DNA of 64,000 nt from assembly GCA_030539275.1 (NCBI GenBank), contig JAUNSK010000017.1, forward strand, positions 1 through 64,000, read 5' to 3'. The notes under the pieces are model-generated. The model was not told where the DNA came from. It was given only the letters and a program-made list of their open reading frames with translations, and searched no databases. This DNA comes from Oscillospiraceae bacterium (lineage in GTDB: Bacteria > Bacillota > Clostridia > Oscillospirales > Ruminococcaceae). The position numbers were made by a program, and so were the translations under genes. Shown here one piece after another: positions 24,629 through 33,386 of the stretch. Position 1 is the stretch's first letter. Each line of letters starts with the position of its first letter.

Positions 24629-25331
24629 TATGCATATACATTCATGCCTTTCACCATGCGGTGATGATGACATGACACCTGCAAATATTGCAGGTATGGC
24701 TCACATCAACGGACTTGATGTAATCGCTCTGACTGATCACAACAGCTGTCTGAACTGCCCGGCTATTGTAAGTCAGGCACAAAAGTACGGAATAATTGCA
24801 ATTCCAGGTGCCGAGATCACTACAAGTGAGGAAATTCACATGCTCTGCCTTTTTGAAACACTTGAAGACGCACTTGATTTTGGCCGGCACATATATGAGT
24901 GTCTGCCGAATATAATAAATCAGGACCGTATCTTCGGACGGCAGCAGATTGTAGATGAAGAAGACAATCCTGCCGGATGTATTGACAAGCTGCTGATAAA
25001 TGCTGCGAGTATAAGCATCGATGATCTTCCTGCAGCCGCAGCTTCATACAACGGGATATGTATCCCTGCTCATATAAACAAACCGTCAGACAGTATTCTC
25101 TCGGTGTTTGGTGTTATTCCTCCGACAGCTGAGTTCAATATAGCCGAGATAAACAGGTGCGATGATATTAACGCACTTATGCAGAAGCATGAATACCTCA
25201 GAAAATGCAGGATCATTTCTGACTCGGATGCCCATTATCTTACCGATATTAATGAACCGGTAAACTATATTGAAACGCGTGAAAAGAGTATAGAAAGCAT
25301 TTTTGAATCACTTCGCACCAATAAATCCTGA
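24609..25331 (+). CDS. PHP-domain metal-dependent phosphoesterase
   Basis: The 240-residue protein has the PHP motifs: Met-His-Ile-His-Ser at the N-terminus, Thr-Asp-His-Asn near 43, Pro-Gly-Ala-Glu-Ile-Thr (Glu ligand), Pro-Ala-His-Ile-Asn, and Ser-Asp-Ser-Asp-Ala-His near the C-terminus. These form a three-metal site for phosphoester hydrolysis. Stand-alone relatives include RNase AM-like and histidinol-phosphatase-like enzymes. PHP proteins recur next to hydrogenase and RsbW-like genes in clostridia, but the substrate there is not known. The ATG at 24609 has GAGG 7 nt upstream. Confidence 0.85.
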   Translation: MIKLSYDMHIHSCLSPCGDDDMTPANIAGMAHINGLDVIALTDHNSCLNCPAIVSQAQKYGIIAIPGAEITTSEEIHMLCLFETLEDALDFGRHIYECLPNIINQDRIFGRQQIVDEEDNPAGCIDKLLINAASISIDDLPAAAASYNGICIPAHINKPSDSILSVFGVIPPTAEFNIAEINRCDDINALMQKHEYLRKCRIISDSDAHYLTDINEPVNYIETREKSIESIFESLRTNKS

Positions 25332-25349
25332 TGAAAGGAGAAATTTAAA

Positions 25350-25781
25350 ATGAATGAGGAATATAAAGAAGATTTTCCTGTAAATCCGAACAATTTTACA
25401 GATGCCGGGAATGTATCTGAACAGATACGTCTGAAGCTCATAGAAATGAAGATAAATCCGGAGATAATCAGAAGAGTCACAATGGCTGTATATGAGTGTG
25501 AACTTAACATGATAATTCATGCAAACGGCGGACTGATATGTGCACAGATAAAGGATGGAAGCATCGAGGTGGAGGCTGCTGACAACGGTCCGGGCATTGA
25601 AGATATAGAACAGGCTACTACAGAAGGTTTCACAACTATATCCCCTGATTCCGATATGGTTGAAAAGGGTATAGGAAAAGGCATGGGTTTTACCAAGATA
25701 AAAAAATGTACAGATAAGTTCGAAATTGAATCTGAGGTAGGCTTCGGCACTACGATCAGATTTGGGATCAGGCTTTCATAA
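25350..25781 (+). CDS. RsbW/RsbT-like ATP-binding protein, copy 2
   Basis: This 143-residue paralogue of the protein at 22524 has the same HATPase_c_2 motifs: Tyr-Glu-Cys-Glu-Leu-Asn-Met-Ile-Ile-His, Asp-Asn-Gly-Pro-Gly-Ile-Glu-Asp-Ile, and Gly-Ile-Gly-Lys-Gly-Met-Gly-Phe. Residues needed for ATP binding appear intact in both copies, so they are not simply an active/inactive pair. It has a strong AAAGGAG site and is the last gene of the cassette, followed by a long terminator hairpin. Confidence 0.85.
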   Translation: MNEEYKEDFPVNPNNFTDAGNVSEQIRLKLIEMKINPEIIRRVTMAVYECELNMIIHANGGLICAQIKDGSIEVEAADNGPGIEDIEQATTEGFTTISPDSDMVEKGIGKGMGFTKIKKCTDKFEIESEVGFGTTIRFGIRLS

Positions 25782-25787
25782 AAAGAC

Positions 25788-25829
25788 AAGAATGAGCGGC
25801 ATACATTTTACTGTATGCCGCTCATTCTT
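25788..25829. terminator. Bidirectional terminator between the sensing cassette and the U32 peptidase gene
   Basis: A perfect 18 bp stem (25788-25805 with 25812-25829) has a 6 nt loop. T residues follow on both strands (25831-25834 on plus; 25784-25781 on minus), matching its place between convergent genes. Confidence 0.9.
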
Positions 25830-25843
25830 ATTTTGCGTGGTCT

Positions 25844-27055
25844 TTATTTCTGGGTTCTTATTATTGCACCTTCAGGAAAGACAAGATCAGACTCAATTGA
25901 AAAATTCATCATCGCATGATTTGCACTTTCTATCGGGGCATTATTTTCATCAAACAGCTTGTCAGCTTTGAATGTAACAGGTTTTGCGCCGGGTGAAAAT
26001 ACTTCAACTGTATCTCCTGCCATGAACTTATTTCTCTGAACTGCAAATATTCTGCCGTTTTCACACTTTTCAATTACTCCGACAACATCATATTCGCGGA
26101 TATAGCCGCCTGTTTCATAATACTGACTGTCATTCGGATGACCAAAGAAAAATCCTGTGCAGTATTTTCTGTGGCTGACCTTGTAGACTTCATCGTGTAT
26201 CCATCCCGGAAGTTCAAAGCTGCCGCCGCAGTTATCATAATAATCAACTGCCAGTCTGTAGGCATTTGTGATAACAGATACATAATATGCAGATTTTGCA
26301 CGGCCTTCTATCTTAAGGCTGTACACACCTGCCTTATGAAGCTTGTCTATATGGTCTATCATGCACAGATCCTTGGAATTGAGTATATATGTGCCCTGTT
26401 CATCCTCAAACACAGGAAAGAACTGACCGTCTCTCTTCTCCTCCATCAGATGATAGCCCCATCTGCATGGCTGTGCACATTCGCCTCTGTTCGGATCTCT
26501 GTTTGTAAGGTAGCTTGACAGGAGGCATCTTCCTGAGAATGACATGCACATTGCACCGTGTACAAAAGCTTCAATTTCAAGATCTGATGGTGTTTTTGCA
26601 CGTATCTCTGCAATTTCATCAAGAGACAGTTCCCTTGCGAGTACCACCCTTGAGCAGCCCATATCATAAAGTGCTCTCGCTGTAACATAGTTGACTATAC
26701 CAGTCTGTGTAGAAGCATGTATCTCCATATCAGGTGCATATTTTTTTATGAGATTTATAAGTCCGATGTCAGCTGCAATAACCGCATCTACCTTACATTC
26801 AACAGCCTCTTCAATAAACTGCTGAAAATGAGGGATCTCATTATTTCTCGGGAGAGTATTGCATGTAAGATATACTTTTTTGTCAAGGGCATGTGCCATA
26901 GTTACAGCCTCTCTGAGGCCGTCAAGGTCAAAGTTTGACGGTGATGCCCTCATTCCGAAGCTTTTGCGTCCAAGATATACTGCATCTGCACCATACTGCA
27001 GTGCGCTTATGAGTCTTTCACGATCACCGACAGGTGACAGCACTTCAAGATTCAA
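25844..27055 (-). CDS. Peptidase U32 family protein (TrhP/YrrO-like)
   Basis: The 403-residue protein has the U32 signature Glu-x-Phe-x-His-Gly-Ala-Met-Cys-Met-Ser-Phe-Ser-Gly-Arg-Cys-Leu-Leu-Ser, followed by Arg-Gly-Glu-Cys-Ala-Gln-Pro-Cys-Arg-Trp, whose Cys residues may hold an iron-sulfur cluster. A C-terminal beta domain follows. Members annotated as collagenase-like are now linked to tRNA uridine 5-hydroxylation in E. coli and Bacillus (TrhP). That role is plausible here but not provable. It starts 16 bp after mltG. Confidence 0.88.
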   Translation of the reverse strand: MNLEVLSPVGDRERLISALQYGADAVYLGRKSFGMRASPSNFDLDGLREAVTMAHALDKKVYLTCNTLPRNNEIPHFQQFIEEAVECKVDAVIAADIGLINLIKKYAPDMEIHASTQTGIVNYVTARALYDMGCSRVVLARELSLDEIAEIRAKTPSDLEIEAFVHGAMCMSFSGRCLLSSYLTNRDPNRGECAQPCRWGYHLMEEKRDGQFFPVFEDEQGTYILNSKDLCMIDHIDKLHKAGVYSLKIEGRAKSAYYVSVITNAYRLAVDYYDNCGGSFELPGWIHDEVYKVSHRKYCTGFFFGHPNDSQYYETGGYIREYDVVGVIEKCENGRIFAVQRNKFMAGDTVEVFSPGAKPVTFKADKLFDENNAPIESANHAMMNFSIESDLVFPEGAIIRTQK

Positions 27056-27071
27056 TATAATTCCTCCATAA

Positions 27072-28412
27072 TTAATCTGATTGTTCCTGACCTTCGTCTG
27101 ATTTTACGATATTTGCCTCATGTTCTTCCAGGGTCTCTGCATAGTAAACTTCTTTTGTTGATGTATTTGCGCAGAAATAATAATAGTTTGTTTCCTTAGG
27201 ATTCAGTACTGCATCAATAGCTTCCAGGCCAGGATTGCATATTGGTCCAGGAGGAAGTCCTCCCGACACATATGTATCATATGCTTCCATCATAGAATCA
27301 TTTAGAGTATCACCTTTTGCAATTACATCAGTAGCATATTGTTCTGTTGTATCGGATTCAAGTCTCGGGAACTCATCAGAATGCGTCAGTCTGTTTTCAA
27401 AAACAGATGCAACGTAGTACATATCAGATATGTCAGCGGCTTCTTTCTGAACAATTGATGCAAGTGTAATTACCTGATTCATTGTCATACCTTTTTCTTT
27501 TGCTTTTGCGATCTGCTCTGCACCGAATTTTTCTTCAAAGTTATCGTAGAACTTTCTTATAATGATCTCATACTCTTCCTGGGGCAGAGATTCAATATCA
27601 TCAGCTACATAAAATTCGTATGTATCAGGGAAAAGGTAACCTTCCATCCTGTAATATCTCAGATCAAGTGCGGTAAGCTTCGGAATCTGTTTTTCAAATT
27701 CATAATCATCAAGTCCGTTATTAAAATAATATAAGAACTTATCAGCTACACAAACATTATTCTTTTCAAGTTCCTTAGCAGCTTCATTCAGATTCCAACC
27801 CTCACTGATCGTAACCAGTACAGTTTCACGCTGCTGGTTTTCTTCACTTTCCAGTTCATTTATTATCGCAAGATAACCCATATCAGGTCTGAGAATATGA
27901 GTTCCGTCAATAAATTTTCCGTCTGCTTTTTTTACCTTTGTCAGAAGCTTGAAGAGTGCAGGAACCTTGATTATTTCCTCTCTTCCCTTCTTTTCCTGAT
28001 CGATAGTCATAATGTCTATGATATCACTTACAGTTGCGCCCTGAGGAATTTCTATTATGTAAGATGAAGAGCTCTTATTGATGCCTATCATTTCACGTAC
28101 AAGAAAAATCACGCACATAGCACAGACTACTGATACTGCAAGGATCATTGTTGCAAATACAATTCCAAGTGAGACCCTGTTGGTTTTCTCAGGTTTAATA
28201 TACCTGAGTTTTTTCTTATTCTTCCACTGAGGGCTTTTTTTGCCATTGTTTCCTGTTCTGCTGCTTTGTTCCTGATTTCTTCTTCTTTCTTTTTCTGCCA
28301 GCACACGTTTTCTGAGTTCTTCGCTGTCAATTTCCGTTTTTTCAGACGAGTGACCAGTTTGAACCTGATCATTGAGCTCATCATTTTCATGGTTAATAGT
28401 CTTATTATCCAT
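27072..28412 (-). CDS. mltG: Endolytic murein transglycosylase MltG
   Basis: The 446-residue protein has a charged cytoplasmic N-terminus of about 80 residues, one membrane helix (about 84-108) and an extracellular YceG domain. The catalytic Glu lies in Ala-Ser-Ile-Val-Gln-Lys-Glu-Ala, followed by Val-Phe-Glu-Asn-Arg-Leu and the conserved Gly-Leu-Pro-Pro-Gly-Pro-Ile-Cys-Asn-Pro-Gly. MltG cuts nascent glycan strands at the membrane and helps set chain length. Its start overlaps the end of the 5-FCL gene by 8 bp. Confidence 0.94.
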   Translation of the reverse strand: MDNKTINHENDELNDQVQTGHSSEKTEIDSEELRKRVLAEKERRRNQEQSSRTGNNGKKSPQWKNKKKLRYIKPEKTNRVSLGIVFATMILAVSVVCAMCVIFLVREMIGINKSSSSYIIEIPQGATVSDIIDIMTIDQEKKGREEIIKVPALFKLLTKVKKADGKFIDGTHILRPDMGYLAIINELESEENQQRETVLVTISEGWNLNEAAKELEKNNVCVADKFLYYFNNGLDDYEFEKQIPKLTALDLRYYRMEGYLFPDTYEFYVADDIESLPQEEYEIIIRKFYDNFEEKFGAEQIAKAKEKGMTMNQVITLASIVQKEAADISDMYYVASVFENRLTHSDEFPRLESDTTEQYATDVIAKGDTLNDSMMEAYDTYVSGGLPPGPICNPGLEAIDAVLNPKETNYYYFCANTSTKEVYYAETLEEHEANIVKSDEGQEQSD

Positions 28413-28983
28413 TGATATTGATAGTTCCTTTCTCTGTAATAATTGTATTTACCCTGATATCATGATCCTGCGCCGGAACTGCATCACACAGCAGTCTGCT
28501 GTAACATATGCCTATCCTGCCTGTCATATCACTCCGGCTTAAATATCTGTCATAAAATCCTCCGCCATATCCTATCCTGTAACCTCTGCTGTCAAATGAT
28601 AATGCCGGTACTATGCAGACTGCATACTGTGTATCAGCAGCCAGCCTGCTCTCATCATAGTCCGGTTCTGGTATTCCGTAAGATGATTTTTTTAGCTTGT
28701 CAGGATCATCAATATAAAAAAAGTTCATTATACCATGTTTTTCACATCTCGGTACAGCAGTTCTTTTATTATGTGCAATAGAATATTTTATTAGCTCCAT
28801 TGTGTCCGGTTCATCGCCGAAAGATACAAAACTCAGAACTGTTGAGGCTTCGATAAACAGCTGCGAATTAATAATCCCTGTAAATATCTTTTTGTCTGCT
28901 TCAGCTTTTTCCTGTGGATTTCTGAACAGTTCATGTCTGAGACTTTTCATAGCTCGTCTGAGCTCATTTTTTTCATCTGTCAT
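28405..28983 (-). CDS. 5-formyltetrahydrofolate cyclo-ligase
   Basis: It converts 5-formyl-THF to 5,10-methenyl-THF with ATP. The protein is about 192 residues with the N-terminal Lys-Asn-Glu-Leu-Arg-Arg-Ala-Met-Lys-Ser-Leu-Arg and the C-terminal Arg-Ile-Gly-Tyr-Gly-Gly-Gly-Phe-Tyr-Asp-Arg-Tyr-Leu ATP/folate site. The start is uncertain: a TTG at 28998 overlaps the upstream stop, while the ATG at 28983 gives the more usual N-terminus; neither has a strong RBS, suggesting coupling to the DJ-1 gene. It belongs to the run thyX-DUF2156-DJ-1-5-FCL-mltG-U32. Confidence 0.92.
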   Translation of the reverse strand: MTDEKNELRRAMKSLRHELFRNPQEKAEADKKIFTGIINSQLFIEASTVLSFVSFGDEPDTMELIKYSIAHNKRTAVPRCEKHGIMNFFYIDDPDKLKKSSYGIPEPDYDESRLAADTQYAVCIVPALSFDSRGYRIGYGGGFYDRYLSRSDMTGRIGICYSRLLCDAVPAQDHDIRVNTIITEKGTINING

Positions 28984-28990
28984 AATGTTG

Positions 28991-29533
28991 TCAGTCAAGC
29001 ATAAGTGACTGTGCTAGCACATCACTTCTCTGCTTTGAGACCAGCAGCTCAACAAGCTTGAGTGCAAACTCAAATACAGTTCCCGGTCCCTTTGAAGTAA
29101 TTATATTCCCGCTGACACAGACCTTTTTATCTGAAAGCTCTGCTCCTGCAAGCTGACTCTCAAAACCTGCAAAACATGTGGCTTCAAGGCCTGCAAGGAG
29201 TTGTCTGCGGCCGAGTATTGACGGTGCAGCGCAGATTGCAGCTATATAGATCTTTTTCTGGACACAGAAGCTTATAGCATCCTGTACGGTGCTTGATCTT
29301 TCAAGATTGAGCGTTCCTGGCATTCCTCCCGGAAGGACAATCATCTGTACTGAAGAGTCGAGTACTACGTCATCATCTGATATATCCGCCTTGACAAGTA
29401 TACCATGTGAACCTCTGACAGCATCAGTTCCTATTCCGACAGTCATTACATCAAGCTCACAGCGGCGAAGAAGATCAACTGTTGCTAGTGCCTCTGTTTC
29501 TTCAAAACCGTCAGCTAAAAAAACATATATCAT
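28991..29533 (-). CDS. DJ-1/PfpI family protein
   Basis: This 180-residue DJ-1 superfamily protein has the nucleophile-elbow Cys101 in Ala-Ala-Ile-Cys-Ala-Ala-Pro, the Glu partner in Asp-Gly-Phe-Glu-Glu-Thr-Glu, and the Leu-Pro-Gly-Gly-Met-Pro-Gly loop. This is the YajL/ThiJ-like DJ-1 subgroup. Activities claimed for the group include glyoxalase, deglycase and chaperone, and they remain disputed. It sits between a DUF2156 gene (24 bp away or less) and the 5-FCL gene. Confidence 0.9.
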   Translation of the reverse strand: MIYVFLADGFEETEALATVDLLRRCELDVMTVGIGTDAVRGSHGILVKADISDDDVVLDSSVQMIVLPGGMPGTLNLERSSTVQDAISFCVQKKIYIAAICAAPSILGRRQLLAGLEATCFAGFESQLAGAELSDKKVCVSGNIITSKGPGTVFEFALKLVELLVSKQRSDVLAQSLMLD

Positions 29534-29557
29534 ATTTATCCGTCCTTTATAATGTAT

Positions 29558-30451
29558 TTATTTCTTGCTGTTTATTGTGACTATATCCTTCTTAAGCATC
29601 ATAACGGGATTATAGGATCTTTTGGATTTACGAAGTCCCTCTATTCCCATATCCTCTTCTCTGTTGATATACCTGCATCCGTCAGAAAAATGTCTTACAA
29701 ACTCTGTGCACATAGCCGGATACGAACCTGTAAACTCAGGCGATGCCTTTTCAATGTGAACTACAAGTGTATCGGAATTTACCTTTTCTCCTATGGAGAT
29801 CGCAGCAATATCTTTATCGACACGAAGAATACCTCCGCATAATCCCAGATCAGCGTAATTCATAAAATACGTATGAATAGCAAACTGCTCAGCAACACCT
29901 GATTCTGAAGCATATCTGTGATTCAGATTATAGTCGTCTGTGCAGAATGATATGCAGTCATCAATATTGTCATATGTTATGTTCTCAAAACTCCAGTTGT
30001 ATTTTCTGAAATTATTTGTATGATTTTTTTTGGAATGATACTTTCGTCCCTTATATTCTGCAAGATCCTCAGCCAGATAAATATAGTCATACTGGCCTTC
30101 ATCCTGTTTAATATGAATATTGTCATCTGAGAAAGTTTCCCGGATAACTTTAATGCGCCTGTCATCTGCATTCCATATAACAAGTTCTTGTCCCTTGCAA
30201 AGAGCATATTCCTGCATCTGTGAAAGAACATCAGAGTAATCACCGCTGCCTGCCGGAAACGTGAAAACCAAACCGTGTTTCTCTGATACAGTAATTACAA
30301 AATCCTTGTACCTGCAGATCTTCGAATCTGAATATCTGCTCCATGCCATCATATTTGCAAAACAATATTCACTGCCCATAAAATCAGATTGTTTTAATAA
30401 TTTGTCGACCCACTCCTTGTCATCCAAAGTTATTTTTTTAAAATCAAGCAT
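29558..30451 (-). CDS. DUF2156 (GNAT-fold, LPG synthase C-terminal-like) protein
   Basis: The product, about 297 residues, matches the DUF2156 pattern of clostridia: an N-terminal Glu-Tyr-Cys-Phe-Ala-Asn-Met-Met-Ala-Trp, a central Tyr-Lys-Gly-Arg-Lys-Tyr-His-Ser-Lys-Lys-Asn-His, and a C-terminal Tyr-Ile-Asn-Arg-Glu-Glu-Asp-Met-Gly-Ile-Glu-Gly-Leu-Arg-Lys-Ser-Lys. The fold is a double GNAT, related to the catalytic part of lysylphosphatidylglycerol synthase, but without the membrane flippase. The acyl or aminoacyl substrate is unknown. A TTG at 30457 is possible, but the ATG at 30451 has AGAGGA at 9 nt; it overlaps thyX by 8 bp. Confidence 0.85.
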   Translation of the reverse strand: MLDFKKITLDDKEWVDKLLKQSDFMGSEYCFANMMAWSRYSDSKICRYKDFVITVSEKHGLVFTFPAGSGDYSDVLSQMQEYALCKGQELVIWNADDRRIKVIRETFSDDNIHIKQDEGQYDYIYLAEDLAEYKGRKYHSKKNHTNNFRKYNWSFENITYDNIDDCISFCTDDYNLNHRYASESGVAEQFAIHTYFMNYADLGLCGGILRVDKDIAAISIGEKVNSDTLVVHIEKASPEFTGSYPAMCTEFVRHFSDGCRYINREEDMGIEGLRKSKRSYNPVMMLKKDIVTINSKK

Positions 30452-31226
30452 TTGCAATATTCCTCTTTACCTCTGCATAATGTGCAGTGATCTCAGCTGC
30501 TTTTCCGCATGTCATTTTTCCTTCGGTACACCTGCCGCTCATAACGCATGACGGTCCGGCTTTTTTAAATAATGAAGGTGCTACAGCAACACACAGCTTC
30601 AGCATATCATCAGCAGCTGCCTTGATCTCCCACTGTGCTCTGAGGCAACATCTCATTCTGAAAAAATTAAGCAGACTTCGGGCATTCATTGTAACAACCA
30701 TTTTGGTTTCACATGCGTTCGGAAGAACAAAGCGGGCATCCTCAATTGCTTTTTTCTCAGCTCGTGAGCGTGCAGTTTTTTCGTCAATGCCGGATGAAAT
30801 AAATTCATCATAGTGCTTTTGTTCAAGAAGATCTGCCAGTTTATTATATGCATCAAGTGACGATTTCATAGAATCATTAAATAATTTTTTGCATTCTTCA
30901 TTGTTTTCGATTTCCGGAGGAGTTATAAAAACAAAATTGTCCTGTTTGACATATCTCTGACTCTGCACCGAATATGATGCCAGTCTGTGTCTTGTGATCT
31001 GTGCAAGAAAAGTTCTTGATACACCCTCTATGCCAAATGTAAATGTCACATGCTCTATAGGGCTTTCATGTCCGAGTGATGACAGCATCTCTACAAATTT
31101 CTGACTTTTTTCATCGTCAAGTCCGTCCATCAGCTGAGCTGCCGAGCTGTCGGAATAGCATATTTTTGCCGCTGCAGCAACAATTTTCTCAGGCTGTGGT
31201 GTATGTGATATCAACGTTACTTTCAA
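30444..31226 (-). CDS. thyX: Flavin-dependent thymidylate synthase
   Basis: ThyX makes dTMP from dUMP using methylene-THF, NADPH and FAD. The ThyX motif is present as Arg-His-Arg-Leu-Ala-Ser-Tyr-Ser-Val-Gln-Ser-Gln-Arg, and the C-terminal half has Cys-Arg-Cys-like Phe-Arg-Met-Arg-Cys-Cys-Leu-Arg-Ala-Gln-Trp-Glu. The length is 260 residues. The start codon is TTG at 31226, about 10 nt after AAAGGA. The 5-FCL gene in the same run fits a shared folate theme. No classical ThyA is in this window. Confidence 0.95.
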   Translation of the reverse strand: MKVTLISHTPQPEKIVAAAAKICYSDSSAAQLMDGLDDEKSQKFVEMLSSLGHESPIEHVTFTFGIEGVSRTFLAQITRHRLASYSVQSQRYVKQDNFVFITPPEIENNEECKKLFNDSMKSSLDAYNKLADLLEQKHYDEFISSGIDEKTARSRAEKKAIEDARFVLPNACETKMVVTMNARSLLNFFRMRCCLRAQWEIKAAADDMLKLCVAVAPSLFKKAGPSCVMSGRCTEGKMTCGKAAEITAHYAEVKRNIANA

Positions 31227-31394
31227 ACTTTTTCCATCCTTTATTGTACCTGATACTTATAAAGCATATTATATATACCAGATTTTATTATATATTTAAA
31301 CGCATTACAAATATTAAAAATACAATGCATTTATTATTTTAACATTTTTGACGCTAAAAATCAATAATAAAAAAATAGTGCTGTTATTAAAATT

Positions 31395-31427
31395 GCGGCA
31401 TGTACAGTATATATCTGCACATGCCGC
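31395..31427 (-). terminator. Hairpin downstream of the dGTPase-like gene
   Basis: A 13 bp stem with one mismatch (31427-31415 with 31407-31395) starts 7 bp after the stop codon. The T-rich tail is modest on the minus strand but strong on the plus strand (31430-31436). The rest of 31227-31394 is AT-rich leader of thyX with no clear gene. Confidence 0.6.
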
Positions 31428-31433
31428 CGTTTT

Positions 31434-32834
31434 TTATATTATTCCATTAAGTGTCTTATAAAGGTTCTTGGCTTCATTATCTGTCATTTCACAGATAAAA
31501 TCAGTCACCATCATAAAACGCAGATACAGCTTTTGGGCATCATCTTCATCCTTAGCATATCTGTGATATATATTTTTAAATCTGTCAGGAATTATTGAAA
31601 GATATTTTTCGTACATGTCATCCTGTTTATTATCAGTGTCATAGTTTACAGCTGCATTGATAAAACAGTTGAGAAGAAAACCGAATATTGTTTTGGCACT
31701 GATCTCAATGTTCAGAATGCACGGAGCAAAAAATGCAAATCTCTTTTCAACATCATTAAAAGCCCTCAGGATAATCCTGCACCAGGAATCACTTACAATA
31801 TCGCCTGTATATGTACCCTTCATTATCTTGTCATAGTTGTCTGCAAAGCATACTGCAGCAAATTCGGCAAGCTGATTCTGAAGTGATGATATCCACATCC
31901 TTATAGCACGTACCTCAGCATCCTGATAGCTGTCCTTTCTTGCATTTTCGTAACAGATCCCAAGATTCTTGACTATATATGCAAACCTTTTGTATTCCTC
32001 AGGAGTTACTGCATCACCAAGATATTCTTCTTTTCTCAGTTCACTCAGAAGATCAAGACATGTTATTCTTCCTTTTTTGACTGAGTCCTCCATTACTGCT
32101 GTCATTGAGGCAATCCTTTCAGCCGCATCAAGGACATATGTAAGCGGATGGCGGCAGTTTGCTGTTCCTGCTGCTTCCTGGATCTTTGCAACCTGTGAAC
32201 GTTCAGAATAAAAGTAACCCGTCTTTTTTATTCCGTTTTCAGCTCTTATCTGTGTTGATGAAGCAGCATATCTTATCAGAACGCTCAGAACCGATGAACT
32301 CAATGAAAAATGGTCATTATCAAGCTTGATCACACAGCGCAGAGACTGAGCCAGTGATGAAAAATTGTACAGATCGCCCGTCATTTCCTTGCTCAGTACT
32401 TCCGTTACAGGCGTTCCCCTGTACATTACCTTGTCAAGATTTGTACGGTACCACATTTTTATTGCTTCTTCTCCGAAATGTCCGAATGCAGGCTGACCTA
32501 TATCATGCAGCATTGCAGCACACATCAGAAGCTCACTTATCTGGTACATAATTATCTCATTAAATGCTGTATTTTTTCTGGACTTTATTACTTGTACGAC
32601 CATTCTCTGAGCAATAAGCTTTGAAATCGCGCTTACCTCCGCTGAATGTGTGTATCTTGTTCGGATAAGATCATTGCATCCCAGAGGAAATATCTGCGTC
32701 TTCTCGTGCATACTTCTTAGCTGCTGTGACATAATTATCTGTTTATAATCATTTGCAAAGCCAGAAGTAATCTCTGAATCATCACTATTGCTGTCTGAAA
32801 TCTTCTGTTCTGATAATAAATTAGCCCATCTCAA
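31434..32834 (-). CDS. dGTPase-like HD-domain nucleotidohydrolase
   Basis: The protein is about 466 residues. HD-domain ligands are seen in Arg-Thr-Arg-Tyr-Thr-His-Ser, Met-Leu-His-Asp-Ile-Gly-Gln-Pro-Ala-Phe-Gly-His and a later Asp near Ala-Ala-Glu-Arg-Ile-Ala. The N-terminal Arg-Trp-Ala-Asn-Leu-Leu-Ser and the Gln-Leu-Arg-Ser-Met region match dNTP triphosphohydrolases (Dgt). It should cut dNTPs to nucleosides and triphosphate. A TTG at 32834 with GGGGGA 8 nt upstream fits better than the TTG at 32852, which overlaps the RBS. Confidence 0.85.
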   Translation of the reverse strand: MRWANLLSEQKISDSNSDDSEITSGFANDYKQIIMSQQLRSMHEKTQIFPLGCNDLIRTRYTHSAEVSAISKLIAQRMVVQVIKSRKNTAFNEIIMYQISELLMCAAMLHDIGQPAFGHFGEEAIKMWYRTNLDKVMYRGTPVTEVLSKEMTGDLYNFSSLAQSLRCVIKLDNDHFSLSSSVLSVLIRYAASSTQIRAENGIKKTGYFYSERSQVAKIQEAAGTANCRHPLTYVLDAAERIASMTAVMEDSVKKGRITCLDLLSELRKEEYLGDAVTPEEYKRFAYIVKNLGICYENARKDSYQDAEVRAIRMWISSLQNQLAEFAAVCFADNYDKIMKGTYTGDIVSDSWCRIILRAFNDVEKRFAFFAPCILNIEISAKTIFGFLLNCFINAAVNYDTDNKQDDMYEKYLSIIPDRFKNIYHRYAKDEDDAQKLYLRFMMVTDFICEMTDNEAKNLYKTLNGII

Positions 32835-32869
32835 AAATATTTTCCCCCTCAAATACAGACTGATTGAGT

Positions 32870-33178
32870 TTATTTTTTATTTCTGTTTCTTAAAAATTCT
32901 GCAAATTCTTTCAGAAGCTTTATGTCATCATCACTTAGTGATGAAGGCAGTTCAAATCCTTTGTGCCTGTACGAAATCTTTTTATCTGTCAGTCCCAGCA
33001 GAAAATCAAGTGAAACATCAAACAGCTGCGCTATTCTGATTTTCATTTCATCATCCGGAACACTAATGTCACGCTCATAAGATGAAATAGTATGATGAGA
33101 AATCGAAAGCTTCGCAGCAAGATCTTTCTGCGTCATTCCGGCATCTTTTCTCAGCTCCTGTAGACGTTCCCCAACCAT
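32870..33178 (-). CDS. XRE-family transcriptional regulator
   Basis: This 102-residue protein has an N-terminal Cro/C1 helix-turn-helix: Leu-Arg-Lys-Asp-Ala-Gly-Met-Thr-Gln-Lys-Asp-Leu-Ala-Ala-Lys-Leu, then Ser-His-His-Thr-Ile-Ser-Ser-Tyr-Glu-Arg. A short C-terminal helix ends in basic residues. The frame extends upstream to 33244, but AAAGGAG lies 8 nt before the ATG at 33178. It may form an operon with the dGTPase-like gene (35 bp gap). Its target is unknown; the position beside flgM is suggestive only. Confidence 0.88.
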   Translation of the reverse strand: MVGERLQELRKDAGMTQKDLAAKLSISHHTISSYERDISVPDDEMKIRIAQLFDVSLDFLLGLTDKKISYRHKGFELPSSLSDDDIKLLKEFAEFLRNRNKK

Positions 33179-33325
33179 CGTAATTCTCCTTTTAGCAATA
33201 AAATTACAGTATATAGAAAAATTTCTTTTTAAGAAATTATACAACAGATAAAAAAATTTTTTACAAAAAGCACATAAAAATTCTATTTTTATTTATTTTT
33301 TCATAAGTTTCTACACACTTTTACT

Positions 33326-33360
33326 CACAAAAAAAGCAGACGTTGTCTGCCTTTTTTGTG
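33326..33360. terminator. Bidirectional terminator downstream of flgM
   Basis: A GC core of 6 bp (33336-33341 with 33345-33350) and a 3 nt loop are flanked by runs of A and T that extend the stem and give a T tract on both strands. Confidence 0.75.
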
Positions 33361-33386
33361 TAAATTCTTAGCTTAAGGCTGGTATA

